A DNA stretch of 64,000 bases from Streptomyces ambofaciens ATCC 23877 (GCF_001267885.1 NZ_CP012382.1:1-64000), one strand, 5' to 3'; shown: positions 17,417 to 25,821, counted from the stretch's first letter. A program made the numbers and translations. The notes: a model not told the origin generated them from the letters alone.

Positions 17417-18028
17417 TCACAGGGCTGCCGGGAGGTTCCCGCGGGGCGGTTGCGGCCGGAGGGAGGGCAGGGTCAGGTGCCACCAGTCGGTCAGGCGGTC
17501 GTCGAGGGCGTTCGTACCCTCGAGGGCGTCGGTGAGGGTGCACAGGCCGAAGAACGCGCGCACCAGGGTCCGGGCTGTGCGGGCGGGGCGGACGCGCTCG
17601 TTGAGATGTCCTGCTAGGCGGGCCTGTGCGAGCAGTCGCGTGGCGGCGGCGGTCCACAGCGCGAAGGGGTCGGGTACGGGAGCCGTCATGACGGTGCGTT
17701 CGGCCCACAGGCGGGCGCCGGCGCGTGTCACGGGGTCCTGGGCGAGGTCGTGGGCGATTGCATAGCTGAGGGCAACGAGCCGTTCGAGCGGGGGGACTGT
17801 CTCGTCTTCGTAGGGTGCAGCGAGCTGGGACCAGGTGGCGAACCGGTCTTCGACGACGGCGAGGGCGATGCCCTCCTTGCCGGTGTAGTGGAAGTAGACC
17901 GCGCCGCTGGTCCGGCCCGATCTTGCACTTATGTCGTTGACGCTGGTGGCCGCGTATCCCTGTTCAGCGAATAGTTGGGCGGCCGCTTCCAGCAGTGATC
18001 TGCGGGTTGCCTTCGCCCGTTCTTGCAA
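17417..18028 (-). CDS. TetR-family regulator of the gamma-butyrolactone-receptor type
   Basis: A 203-residue TetR protein. The N-terminal helix-turn-helix (RRSLLEAAAQLFAEQGYAAT, SVNDISARSGRTSGAVYFHY) is very close to that of ArpA/ScbR-type receptors. The C-terminal ligand domain ends TARTLVRAFFGLCTLTDALE and LTDWWHLTLPSLRP, as in that group. Length is normal for the family. The start is a TTG at 18026-18028. It is divergent from the HAD phosphatase and upstream of the MBL hydrolase. Members repress antibiotic and morphology genes until a diffusible butyrolactone binds; the ligand here is unknown. Confidence 0.8.
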   Translation of the reverse strand: MQERAKATRRSLLEAAAQLFAEQGYAATSVNDISARSGRTSGAVYFHYTGKEGIALAVVEDRFATWSQLAAPYEDETVPPLERLVALSYAIAHDLAQDPVTRAGARLWAERTVMTAPVPDPFALWTAAATRLLAQARLAGHLNERVRPARTARTLVRAFFGLCTLTDALEGTNALDDRLTDWWHLTLPSLRPQPPRGNLPAAL

Positions 18029-18426
18029 CGTTCCATCCGCCCTCGCTCTGTTCTCATGTTGGCCACGAATTTAGTGCGCCAGCGTACGCCCGGAGCCCAA
18101 AGAGGCACTTTGGTGGGGCAATTACGCAGTTCTTTCGAAGGCGAACACTTGCGAGTGGTAATGGGCGCAAGGGGCTCCGGGGTGGGCGCGGCCTAGGGCG
18201 TGTGTCAACTGATGGGCGAGATAGCGGTATTGACGGTCTCGGCGGCTGTGTCACGGTTGTCGCCGCCACCCGGCCATACGCCTGTTTCCGACACCCGTCG
18301 AGTCACCAAAAAGGGTTATTGCCCGATTTGCCTGGACGAAAATAACGTAGCGGAAGCTATCTTTCCGTTTCCCCTTATGGCTACGGAAAGGCCGCATGCG
18401 TACACGTGAAGGCATGGGAGGCTCCA
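18029..18426. promoter_or_regulatory. Divergent control region with an inverted repeat
   Basis: About 400 bases between the TetR and HAD genes, noticeably AT-richer than its surroundings. An inverted repeat CGGAA (18351-18355) / TTCCG (18363-18367) lies 60 bases before the HAD start, and a further CGGAAAGG follows at about 18384. It could be the autoregulator binding site, but it does not clearly match the ARE consensus as I remember it. Confidence 0.35.
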
Positions 18427-19137
18427 GTGACCACCTCGGACCGCGGTCTGCTCGACTGGTCGCCCGAAGCCGTCGTCTTCGACTGCGACGGCACCCTGAT
18501 GGACAGCGAACGCCATTGGCAGGAGGCTCGCAGCCGGGCCTTTCGGGAGCACGGGCTCCAGCCGCCGCCCGGGTTCGCGGAGCAGGCCCTTGGCCTGCAC
18601 TACGAGGACTGCGGCCGGCTCATGGCGCAGTCCGTGCACAAACCCGAACTGACCGAGGACCTGACGGCCGCGCTTCTCGACCACTTCCTGGCACTGGTCA
18701 CCGACGAACCGGTGACGATGCCGGGTGCGGTGCGGCTCGTACGGCTGCTCTCCGACCGCCTGCCGCTGGCGGTGGCCAGCAACTGCCCGAGAGTCGTGGT
18801 CGAAGGCAGCCTGGAACGGGCCGGGCTGCTCGCGCACTTCCAGCACCTCGTCGTCCCCGACACCGGGGACCGCGTGCGCCCCAAGCCGCACCCCGACGTG
18901 TACGCCGTGGCGGCCCGGCTCTGCGGCGTCCACCCGCACCGGGCACTGGCCGTGGAGGACTCCCTGACCGGTGTGGAAGCGGCCCGCCGGGCCGGCCTGC
19001 GGGTCCTGGGCGTCGGCCCCCGGCCACAGGGCGACGGCGCCGCCCGGGCCGACGGGTGGTTACCGGCGCTGGACGCTCCCGAACTGCTGGCCTGGGCCCA
19101 CGCGCTGGACGGCCCGCGGGGGACGCGAGAGCCCTGA
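18427..19137 (+). CDS. HAD-superfamily phosphatase
   Basis: A 236-residue HAD subfamily I hydrolase with a cap domain. Motif I is VFDCDGTLMDSE, motif II AVASNCPR, motif III KPHPDVY, motif IV AVEDSLTGVEAAR. It resembles beta-phosphoglucomutase-like phosphatases. GTG at 18427 is preferred because GGGAGG is five bases upstream. Similar HAD genes sit beside butyrolactone receptor genes in other Streptomyces, where a phosphatase step is needed in butyrolactone synthesis; that role here is inference. Confidence 0.85.
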   Translation: MTTSDRGLLDWSPEAVVFDCDGTLMDSERHWQEARSRAFREHGLQPPPGFAEQALGLHYEDCGRLMAQSVHKPELTEDLTAALLDHFLALVTDEPVTMPGAVRLVRLLSDRLPLAVASNCPRVVVEGSLERAGLLAHFQHLVVPDTGDRVRPKPHPDVYAVAARLCGVHPHRALAVEDSLTGVEAARRAGLRVLGVGPRPQGDGAARADGWLPALDAPELLAWAHALDGPRGTREP

Positions 19138-19502
19138 CAGCCCGCCGAGATCCGCCAACGCCAAGCGCTCGCACTCCCCCGGTGACCGCGGACGGCAGCA
19201 CGCTGGTGCGGCGGGAAGAACCTGATGCGGTGGGCCGGGCCAGGCGCGCCACGGCTGCCCGGGTTTCCGGCCCTCGCCCCGGGTCCGCTCGCCGGAGCTT
19301 GCCCAGGTCGCCTTGACCGTGGCCTTGATCACTGGGACGACCGGCTCCGGGTGGCGGTCCTTGTAGTCGTCCATCGCGGCGAGGAAGTCGTCCGGGACGC
19401 TGCCGCCGCGGAGAGGTCTGCCAGCTCTGCCAGCCGCTGGGCTGGGGCTCCCGAGCGTTCGTGGACAGGGGCCTTGCCGCCCCACCTGGCCCGGGCCAGC
19501 GG

Positions 19503-20348
19503 TCACGGTGCCGCGTCGAAAGGACCTAGCTTGGCCAGTGCGGTGGCGCTCGGGCTGCCGGGATCTGCGGTGTAGAGCACCAGCCGCAGGCTGGTGCCGG
19601 GCATGAGCAGGGTCTGACGGTCCAGTTCCAGCTCGCCGACTTCGGGATGCTGCAGGCGTTTGCGCAGGGTCGGCCGGGGGTGCACGTCGTGGCTGCGCCA
19701 GCCGGCGACGAAGTCCGGGTTGTGTGCGGCGTACTCGTTGACCAGCTCGCCCAGCGCACGGTCCGCCGGGTGGCGGGCGCCGGCCGCGCGCAGGTGGGCG
19801 GCGGACTGCCGGGCGAAGTCGCCTTCCGCGCCGGCAGGGGCCGAGCAGAGGGTGCCGCTCAACCGGATGGCGAGGCGCACGGTGTTGCGCTCGTGGACGG
19901 ACAACTGCGCGAAGTCGATGATCAACGCGGCCGCCGCAGCGTTCCAGGCCACGATGTCCTCCAGGTCGTTCACCACATAGGCGGGAATCGGCCCGAGCCG
20001 ATGCAGCAGTCGGTGCGCATCGGCAGGCACCGGCGCGCGATCGGCTTCCGTACTGGGCGGGATCTGCCCGGCCAGCCGTGCCAGGTGCTCACGCTCTGTG
20101 TCGGTGAGGCGCAGTGCCGTGCCCAGTGCGGACAGCACCTGCGGCGACGGACGCGGCGCGCGGGCCTGCTCCAGTCGCTCGTAGTAGCTCGTGGACACCC
20201 CGGCCAGGGCGGCCACCTCTTCCCGCCGCAGCCCGGGGGTACGCCGGGCACGCAGGCCGGGTGGGTGGACAGCTGTGGCCGGCATCTGGGCCGGGCGCAG
20301 CGCTTCCCGTCGGCGGCGCAGGAAGTCGGCCAGATCTGCTCTGCTCAC
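19503..20348 (-). CDS. XRE-family regulator with MmyB-like ligand domain
   Basis: A 281-residue protein. The N-terminal XRE helix-turn-helix (TPGLRREEVAALAGVSTSYY, ERLEQAR) is followed by an MmyB-like PAS-fold sensor (AYVVNDLEDIVAWNAAAAAL, LVLYTADPGSPSATALAKL at the end). In Streptomyces such proteins usually control an adjacent, divergent dehydrogenase or NAD(P)-binding protein gene. Here the divergent operon starts at 20484 with a perfect palindrome between. The GTG at 20346-20348 is chosen because the long upstream extension overlaps the operator. Confidence 0.85.
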   Translation of the reverse strand: MSRADLADFLRRRREALRPAQMPATAVHPPGLRARRTPGLRREEVAALAGVSTSYYERLEQARAPRPSPQVLSALGTALRLTDTEREHLARLAGQIPPSTEADRAPVPADAHRLLHRLGPIPAYVVNDLEDIVAWNAAAAALIIDFAQLSVHERNTVRLAIRLSGTLCSAPAGAEGDFARQSAAHLRAAGARHPADRALGELVNEYAAHNPDFVAGWRSHDVHPRPTLRKRLQHPEVGELELDRQTLLMPGTSLRLVLYTADPGSPSATALAKLGPFDAAP

Positions 20349-20384
20349 CCGGCCAGGTTGGCACAGCGGCACTCGGCTTAGCCA

Positions 20385-20399
20385 CGGACCAGTGGTCCG
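20385..20399. promoter_or_regulatory. Palindromic operator of the MmyB-type regulator
   Basis: Perfect palindrome CGGACCA-G-TGGTCCG in the divergent region, 37 bases from the regulator start and 85 from the operon start. Its symmetry and position suggest autoregulation and control of the SnoaL/NmrA operon. Confidence 0.65.
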
Positions 20400-20483
20400 G
20401 GGCTCACTGGTGCGTTCCACGGCACTGCCTCGTGCACGCACTCTGATGCGGTCACACGTCCTGCAGAACGCTGGAGAATCACC

Positions 20484-20930
20484 GTGTCACCACGCACTTC
20501 CGAAGAGACCTTCCGCCGGCTGCTGGAGCTGCTGCTGGCCAAAGACATGGATGCCGTCGCCGATCTGTGGGCGGAGTACGGCACCGCCGAGTTCCCCTTC
20601 GCCCAGGGTGCCTCACCGAGACGGCTGACCGGACGTGAGGCCGTCCGGGGATATCTGGCCGGCTACCCGGACCTGATGGACGTGCAGGCGATCCCGGCCC
20701 TCACCGTGCGTCACACGGACCAGCCGGACACCATCGTGGTGGAGTTCACCGCGCGCGGCCGCACGGTGGCCACCGATGCGCCGTACCAGTTGGACTACAT
20801 CACGGTGCTCGCCACCCACCAGGGCCTGATCACCCGTTATCGGGACTACTGGAACCCGCTGGCGGCCGCCTCAGCGGCCGGCACGCTGCCCGAACTGCTC
20901 GGCTCGCTGCGCTCGCAGGCCACGCGATGA
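20484..20930 (+). CDS. SnoaL/NTF2-like protein
   Basis: A 148-residue cone-fold protein (RRLLELLLAKDMDAVADLWA, IVVEFTARGRTVATDAPYQL, YITVLATHQGLITRYRDYWN). The last motif is typical of SnoaL-like proteins, which are polyketide-type cyclases, isomerases or small-molecule binders. The GTG follows GGAGA at seven bases. Its stop overlaps the next start as ATGA, so the two are translationally coupled. Confidence 0.85.
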   Translation: MSPRTSEETFRRLLELLLAKDMDAVADLWAEYGTAEFPFAQGASPRRLTGREAVRGYLAGYPDLMDVQAIPALTVRHTDQPDTIVVEFTARGRTVATDAPYQLDYITVLATHQGLITRYRDYWNPLAAASAAGTLPELLGSLRSQATR

Positions 20931-21793
20931 CCGGCGTGCTGATCACCGGCGGCACCGGGAAGACCGGAAGCACCCTGGCCGAACTGCTCCGCAGGAGTGG
21001 TGTGCCGGTCCGGGTGGCAAGCCGCATCCCAGCGGCCGATGCCCCGGACGCTGTTCGGTTCGACTGGAGAGATCCGGCCACCCATCCGGCCGCATTGCAC
21101 GGGATGGACCGGGTCTACCTGGTGCCTCCGGTAGACACCACAGATCCGATGCCGCTGGTCGAACCGTTCTTGGCCGAGGCCGACCGCCTCGGCGTGCGCC
21201 GGGTGGTGCTGCTCGGTGCCGCCATCGTGCTGCCCGGTGCCGCCAGCGCGCTGGAACTGGCCGCGCGCGTGCGGGCCCGGCCGGGATGGGTGGTGCTGCG
21301 CCCCTCCGGGTTCATGCAGAACTTCTTGGCCCCTCACCCGCTGGGTGAGGGGATCCGGCGACGCGGTGAGATCCGCACAGCTGCCGGAACCGGCCGGGTG
21401 GGCTGGATCGACGCTCGAGACATCGCGGCGGTGGCCGCCGTGCTACTGACCGGGCCGTATGGCCACCCCGACGACCGGCGTGACTACCTGCTCACCGGGC
21501 CGAAGGCGCTGAATTACCAGGACGCGGCACAGATCATCACCCTCCACACCGGCCGGCCGGTCCGGGTCGTGCCCGTCGGGGTCGCCGAGCAGGCGGACGC
21601 CTACCGTGCGTCCGGCATGCCGGACGCCTTCGCGGCCGCCCTGGCCGCCGTCGACGTCGGCATCCGAACCGGCCGGGACGCCCGCGTCAGCACCGCGGTG
21701 CTGGACTTGACCGGCCGCCCGCCCCGTACCTTCGCCGAGTTCGTCCAGGACCACGCACCCCAGTGGGCGGACGTCGGGACACTCGAAGACTGA
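20927..21793 (+). CDS. NmrA-like NAD(P)-binding protein
   Basis: A 288-residue Rossmann-fold protein with an N-terminal GGTGKTGS glycine motif (residues 8-15), VVLRPSGFMQNF and DARDIAAVAA, as in the NmrA / atypical SDR group. It lacks a clear YxxxK catalytic pair, so it may bind NAD(P) as a sensor or reduce a small quinone-like substrate. It is coupled to the SnoaL-like gene and likely co-regulated by the divergent MmyB-type protein. Confidence 0.85.
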   Translation: MTGVLITGGTGKTGSTLAELLRRSGVPVRVASRIPAADAPDAVRFDWRDPATHPAALHGMDRVYLVPPVDTTDPMPLVEPFLAEADRLGVRRVVLLGAAIVLPGAASALELAARVRARPGWVVLRPSGFMQNFLAPHPLGEGIRRRGEIRTAAGTGRVGWIDARDIAAVAAVLLTGPYGHPDDRRDYLLTGPKALNYQDAAQIITLHTGRPVRVVPVGVAEQADAYRASGMPDAFAAALAAVDVGIRTGRDARVSTAVLDLTGRPPRTFAEFVQDHAPQWADVGTLED

Positions 21794-22084
21794 CCGGCAC
21801 CTGTGCCGGCCCCGGCGTGAACTCCTCCTCGGACCAGCTCGTGAGGTCGGCCGCCCATGGTGCTCAACCCGTCAGATCAACTGACAATGCACCCGCTGAA
21901 GTGCTCAGTCACACCGAGGTTCGCGGGCTGTCTCCGTGGTCGGCGTCGGCGACGGTGCCGTCCTTGATGTACCGGGCGAGGACCGCGTCGACCGCGCCGC
22001 AGGCAGACACGGCCGCGAACAGGCTGCCCGCAACGCCCCAGGGGCGGCGCCGTACGACGATCACATCAGGGTGGGCGGGCACGG

Positions 22085-22957
22085 TCACTTCCAGGTGCGG
22101 TCGAGGAAATCGGCGATCAGCGGAGCGATCTGCGGCAGGTGGGTTTCCAGGGCGAAGTGCCCGGTGTCGAGAAGGTGGACTTCAGCGTCGGGCAGATCCC
22201 GGAGGTAGGCGTGGGCTCCGGGTGCGAGGAAGAAGGGGTCGTGGGCTCCCCAGGTGATCAGGGCGGGCGGCATGTTCCGGCGCAGCCACGCCTGCCAGCG
22301 TCCGTAGCTGTCGATGTTCGTGCGGTAGTCGAAGAAGAGCGCCCGTTGGGCTTCCTTACGGCCCGGCTGGTCCAGGAAGTGCTGATCGAGGGTCCAACTG
22401 TCCGGGGTGAGGAGCTCGGGGTCGGTGACGCCGGCCTCGTACTGGTAGCGGGTACCGGGCAGGGTGAACAGGTCGCCGAGCGCAGCCTCGGTGCCGGGCT
22501 CCTGGGGATCCGCGAGGAGCACGCCGCGGGCCGCGTCCGACAGCCCGTCCTCATAGGCGTTGCCGTTCTGCACGACGAGACCCGCGATCCACTCGGGGGA
22601 GCGTTCGGCGAGACGGAAGCCCACCGGTGCGCCGAAGTCGAACACGTACATCACGAAGCGGTCGAGGCCGAGCTGCCGGACGAACCCCTCGGTGACGTCG
22701 GCGAGCCGGTCGAACGAGTAGGTGAAGCCGTCCGGGACCTGGGTGTGGCCGAAGCCCGGGTAGTCCGGCGCGATCAGCCGGTAGCGGGAGCCCAGCACGT
22801 CGATGAGACGGCGGAACTGATGCGACCCGGACGGGAAACCGTGCAGAAGCAACAGCACGGGAGCGTCGGCCCGGTCGGGCAGGGACTCGCGGTAGAAGAC
22901 CCGGACCCCGTCGACCTCCACATGGCGATGGACGGTACTGGCGACTGAAACAGACAC
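22085..22957 (-). CDS. Alpha/beta hydrolase (epoxide hydrolase / haloalkane dehalogenase type)
   Basis: A 290-residue alpha/beta-fold hydrolase. LLHGFPSGSHQFRRL contains the HGFP oxyanion motif; PDYPGFG follows. The nucleophile elbow reads YVFDFGAPVGFRL, so the nucleophile is Asp rather than Ser, as in epoxide hydrolases and dehalogenases. ITWGAHDPFF and DTGHFALE supply the acid and His. The GTG at 22955-22957 lies six bases after GAAGGGA. It is divergent from a CGNR regulator with a palindrome between them. Confidence 0.85.
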   Translation of the reverse strand: MSVSVASTVHRHVEVDGVRVFYRESLPDRADAPVLLLLHGFPSGSHQFRRLIDVLGSRYRLIAPDYPGFGHTQVPDGFTYSFDRLADVTEGFVRQLGLDRFVMYVFDFGAPVGFRLAERSPEWIAGLVVQNGNAYEDGLSDAARGVLLADPQEPGTEAALGDLFTLPGTRYQYEAGVTDPELLTPDSWTLDQHFLDQPGRKEAQRALFFDYRTNIDSYGRWQAWLRRNMPPALITWGAHDPFFLAPGAHAYLRDLPDAEVHLLDTGHFALETHLPQIAPLIADFLDRTWK

Positions 22958-22985
22958 GTCTAATCCCTTCACTGGCGATGGATGC

Positions 22986-23006
22986 GTTAGACATGACCAG
23001 ACTAAC
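22986..23006. promoter_or_regulatory. Candidate operator between hydrolase and CGNR regulator
   Basis: Inverted repeat GTTAG (22986-22990) and CTAAC (23002-23006) with an 11-base spacer inside the 79-base divergent region. The same layout occurs beside the other CGNR gene. Confidence 0.45.
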
Positions 23007-23036
23007 GGGTTAATGAGGGGATGTAGGATTAGTTGC

Positions 23037-23594
23037 ATGAGCGCGCTTGTACCTCCGATCGGAGAACCGCTGGCCCTGGACCTGGTCAACACCCGCCCGG
23101 CCACCGGCGACTTGCTTGCCGCCCCCGACGACCTGCGCACATGGTGGGCCCTCCAGACCGAGCGCCTCCCGGACGCAGCACCCGAACAGGTCACGGCCGC
23201 GGATCTGGCCGCCGTCCAGGCCGTACGCGAACACACCGCCCGCGCCCTCGCCCACCTACGCCGGGGCGAGAAGCCCATGACTGACGACCTGGCAGCCCTC
23301 AATGAGGCGCAACGCGCCGCACCCTCGATCAGCGAGCTGGCGTGGGACGGATCTGCGGTGACCGCCACGCGCAGACGCGACGGATCACCAGGCCAGCGCC
23401 TGGCCGCCTGGCTCGCGGAGGCTGCCGCCGAACTTCTGGCCGATCCGGCGGTCACCAAGATCCGGGAGTGCGAGGCACACGACTGCGTGCTGCTCTTCCT
23501 GCCCGCCCACCCCCGCCGCCGCTGGTGCTCGGCCGCCCGCTGCGGCAACCGCGTGCGCGTCGCCCGTCACTACCAGCGGCACAAGAACGGATAG
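23037..23594 (+). CDS. CGNR zinc-finger transcriptional regulator
   Basis: A 185-residue protein with the ABATE N-terminal motif (GEPLALDLVNTRP) and a C-terminal zinc finger (CEAHDC-x13-WCSAARCGNR-x3-RHYQRHK). The Met at 23037 is used because GEPLA then falls near the N-terminus. It is divergent from the alpha/beta hydrolase gene, which it probably controls. It is a paralogue by architecture of the protein at 9142. Confidence 0.85.
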   Translation: MSALVPPIGEPLALDLVNTRPATGDLLAAPDDLRTWWALQTERLPDAAPEQVTAADLAAVQAVREHTARALAHLRRGEKPMTDDLAALNEAQRAAPSISELAWDGSAVTATRRRDGSPGQRLAAWLAEAAAELLADPAVTKIRECEAHDCVLLFLPAHPRRRWCSAARCGNRVRVARHYQRHKNG

Positions 23595-23712
23595 CCCCCG
23601 CCCCTTCCCGCCTTGGGTGTGCATCAGAGATGCAGCAGGACAGGTCCGTCATCCGGTACCGCCACGGACGGCGGCCAATGAGGTGCTCTCAGCGGCCTTC
23701 TGACGGGCTCTC

Positions 23713-24258
23713 TCAGCCGACGATGCGAGCCGTGGCAAGGTCAGCGAGGATCTGATCTACGGTCTGGTGGGGTGTCTGGTCCGACGTGTCCAGCCAGAGC
23801 CCGCGGAGCGGGGTGTCACGGCGTAGGGCGTCGTCCAGGAGGTCGACCGTCCAGGGGCCGCCGTAGCCGTTCTTGTGGCGGCCGGCCTCACGCGCTGCGA
23901 GTGCTTCGGGGCGGGGGGCAAGGACGACCAGATACAGGGGCCTCGCGGTCACGGCATCAAGGTAGGCATCCAAATGCTCGCCGAGAACGATGTCTTGGAC
24001 GACGACGGTCCATCCCGCCTGCGCGTACAGGTCTGCGACCGCAGCGGAGGCCTGGTAGCGCAGTCGCAGCTGAGCCGTTGCCTCGGCGGTCGGCTGGGGC
24101 GTGAACTCCTCGCGACCGGACACGATCATCCGCCGGAAGCTGTCGCCGCGCAGGTGCACGGAGCGTGGGAGCCGCTCGGCCAGCAGCTGGGCGACAGTGG
24201 ACTTCCCTGACGCCATGGCTCCGGTGACGAGCACGACTGCGGAACTGAGCTCCTGCAC
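23713..24258 (-). CDS. P-loop kinase / phosphotransferase-like ATPase
   Basis: A 181-residue AAA_33-type P-loop protein. Walker A is GAMASGKST (residues 13-21), with VHLRGDSFRR downstream, VVVQDIVLG as a Walker B-like strand and LAPRPEALAAREAGR as the lid. It resembles chloramphenicol phosphotransferase-like and shikimate-kinase-like enzymes. The substrate is unknown. Start is the GTG at 24256-24258. Confidence 0.8.
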   Translation of the reverse strand: MQELSSAVVLVTGAMASGKSTVAQLLAERLPRSVHLRGDSFRRMIVSGREEFTPQPTAEATAQLRLRYQASAAVADLYAQAGWTVVVQDIVLGEHLDAYLDAVTARPLYLVVLAPRPEALAAREAGRHKNGYGGPWTVDLLDDALRRDTPLRGLWLDTSDQTPHQTVDQILADLATARIVG

Positions 24259-24334
24259 TGTTGGCCCCTGTCGTGGTGCACCTGCGTCAGAACTACCGTG
24301 AAATCCCTGGCGGGACAGGCCTCACCACGAGATC

Positions 24335-24550
24335 ATGTCCGTAACCGCCCAAGGCTTCACATTGGTTGCCTATGTTGCCACGCTGGATGTCCCACGCCAG
24401 GTCGTGGACCACCTCGCCGTCTGCCGGCCGCGCGTCGAGACCGGATCGGCACTCCGACGGCTCGCGGGCGCTCGGACCGTTCCGGCAGGCCGTGCTGGTG
24501 TTGCGCTGGTTCCGGGAGCGTGGCTGCGTGCACTACCTGGCCCGAACACC
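24335..24550 (+). pseudogene. IS5-type transposase N-terminal remnant
   Basis: AYVATLDVPRQVVDHLAVCR in one frame continues in the next as GSRALGPFRQAVLVLRWFRE and RGCVHYLAR. Together these resemble the N-terminal helix-turn-helix part of a common Streptomyces IS5-family transposase. The catalytic domain is gone. It lies at the downstream border of the RHS cassette array. Confidence 0.6.
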
Positions 24551-24688
24551 CGCCCTCACAGTGCGCCAGCAAAATACGATGACAAGTCACATAGCGGCCG
24601 CCCCGAGTGCTATCGCTTCACCCGCGAATCGGGCGCGCTTGCCGGTGCTGTTTTCGAGGTGAGGACCGGCTGGTAGCGCGTCGGTGAG

Positions 24689-24850
24689 TCAGCGATGCCG
24701 CTTTGAAAGCCCCATGCAGATGCCAGCCAGCACCGCAAGTATGGCAATGACGAGCAGGACCGCCCCCGTGGCGCCACCGGGGAACCAAGAGGATGCCTGA
24801 GGTGCGTGGACGAAGGGCCGGCGCTCAGTTGCCGACCCTCCGCTCAGCAT
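24689..24850 (-). CDS. Small single-helix membrane protein
   Basis: A 53-residue protein, too short for most gene finders. It starts MLSGGSATERRPF at 24850, has a membrane helix about residues 29-47 (ATGAVLLVIAILAVLAGICM) and ends GLSKRHR. It follows the small membrane gene at 24860 by nine bases on the same strand, so both likely belong to the last RHS cassette. Confidence 0.6.
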   Translation of the reverse strand: MLSGGSATERRPFVHAPQASSWFPGGATGAVLLVIAILAVLAGICMGLSKRHR

Positions 24851-24859
24851 GTCGTCGCT

Positions 24860-24997
24860 CTACCTCTCACCCTTCTTCTTCGCGTCCCGCCGCTGGCGGA
24901 ACATAGTCCCCACGGCAACTCCGACCACGGCGATAACTCCCAGGATGATGGTCGCCATCATGGAACCGTTGATCGGCGTGAAGGCCAGGGTGTCCAT
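24860..24997 (-). CDS. Candidate immunity protein of the distal RHS tip (one membrane helix)
   Basis: A 45-residue protein starting MDTLAFTPINGSMM, with one membrane helix (ATIILGVIAVVGVAVGTMF) and a strongly basic tail (RQRRDAKKKGER). Its start lies 12 bases after the stop of the distal RHS tip, preceded by GAGGAG, so the pair is probably co-translated. Size, position and topology resemble the 40-residue protein at 26340, which follows a related tip. The immunity role is an inference. Confidence 0.65.
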   Translation of the reverse strand: MDTLAFTPINGSMMATIILGVIAVVGVAVGTMFRQRRDAKKKGER

Positions 24998-25009
24998 TTG
25001 AACTCCTCT

Positions 25010-25600
25010 TTACGGGAAACTGCCCGAGATTCCGATACCGCCCCCGACATCGAGCGCGGTATACCCTGCGGCGAGGCCGATTCCGGTCTTACCTCCGATG
25101 CCTGCAGACGCTGCAAGAACTCCTACTCCACCGGTCGCCGCGCCTAGAATTCCGGTGGCGACGGTCTGTCCGACAGAGTTTCCCTGCATAATCGAGCCGG
25201 TGACGCCGAGGCCCACTGAGGCGGCCGCCAAGCCGATGCCGAGCGGACCGCTCGCGAACGCCCCTGCGACTGAGGCGCCGACGCCTGCGGCTCTGGCCCA
25301 CTGGCCGCCGTCCCAGCCCAGGAAGTCCAGGCCCCTGGGGTCGACGCGGTTGATGGGATCGCCGCCCGCGTAGAGATAGGCGTTCTCTTCCTGGCCGGAG
25401 GGGTCGGGCTGGGTGAAGCGGCCGAGGGTGGGGTCGTAGTAGCGGTGCCCCATCTTGTACAGACCCGCCAGGTCGTACAGGCGCGCCGGGTCGGCGTATG
25501 CGCCGGCGAATCGGTAGGACGTGCGCTTGCCGGTGCCGTGCGTTAGGTGTGGGTGCGCTCGCCGGTGGCGTCGGCGAGGCCGAGGACTGCTGGAGGCCAA
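25010..25600 (-). CDS. Orphan RHS C-terminal cassette (tip D)
   Basis: The middle of this frame carries the conserved RHS core end (RFAGAYADP, GLYKMGHRYYDPTLGRFTQP, DPINRVDPRGL). After it comes a variable tip of about 105 residues, rich in Gly/Ala and hydrophobic (SVAGAFASGPLGIGLAAASV, ending GGGIGISGSFP). The N-terminus is not a real protein start: upstream bases are RHS core in other frames, so no start codon or binding site belongs to the tip. In RHS systems such orphan cassettes recombine into the full-length gene. The tip is unlike any toxin family I know, and its composition suggests a membrane-acting role. Confidence 0.65.
   Translation of the reverse strand: MASSSPRPRRRHRRAHPHLTHGTGKRTSYRFAGAYADPARLYDLAGLYKMGHRYYDPTLGRFTQPDPSGQEENAYLYAGGDPINRVDPRGLDFLGWDGGQWARAAGVGASVAGAFASGPLGIGLAAASVGLGVTGSIMQGNSVGQTVATGILGAATGGVGVLAASAGIGGKTGIGLAAGYTALDVGGGIGISGSFP
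25345..25495 (-). repeat. RHS core repeat, copy in tip D
   Basis: The DNA encoding YYDPTLGRFTQPDPSGQE is nearly identical to that in the full RHS gene (29470-29612) and tip B (26090-26225). A run of more than 30 identical bases lies around 25411-25446, enough for homologous recombination between cassettes. A short internal duplication (ARLYDLAGLYK) is present. Confidence 0.8.
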
Positions 25601-25619
25601 GAAGCGGTGGCCCGCCCAC

Positions 25620-25799
25620 CTACCTCCTCCCCAGACCGAACCTATTCGTCAGCAGAGAGACTCCTGCCAGCCCCAGCGCTGCTGCGGCGATGTACATCCA
25701 CACGCTTCCACCAGCCGCAATCACCAGTAAAACACCCACGATGATGCAGGCCACCGCCAGCATCACGAGGGGTAGCGACCTGTTGTTCGTGTCTGACAC
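25620..25799 (-). CDS. Candidate immunity protein of tip B (two membrane helices)
   Basis: A 59-residue protein from GTG 25799, five bases after AGGAG. Two membrane helices are separated by a short turn (LPLVMLAVACIIVGVLLVIA, then VWMYIAAAALGLAGVSLL), with a basic end (GLGRR). It contains a TTA leucine codon (about codon 24), which in Streptomyces makes translation dependent on the bldA tRNA. It follows tip B across a hairpin. The immunity role is inferred from position. Confidence 0.6.
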   Translation of the reverse strand: MSDTNNRSLPLVMLAVACIIVGVLLVIAAGGSVWMYIAAAALGLAGVSLLTNRFGLGRR

Positions 25800-25821
25800 T
25801 GCATCTCCTGAGAGACCGGCT

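Noticed and set aside
19220..19440. Minus-strand stretch VPDDFLAAMDDYKDRHPEPV
   Set aside because: It looks protein-like for about 30 residues but has no intact start or family; too short to annotate.
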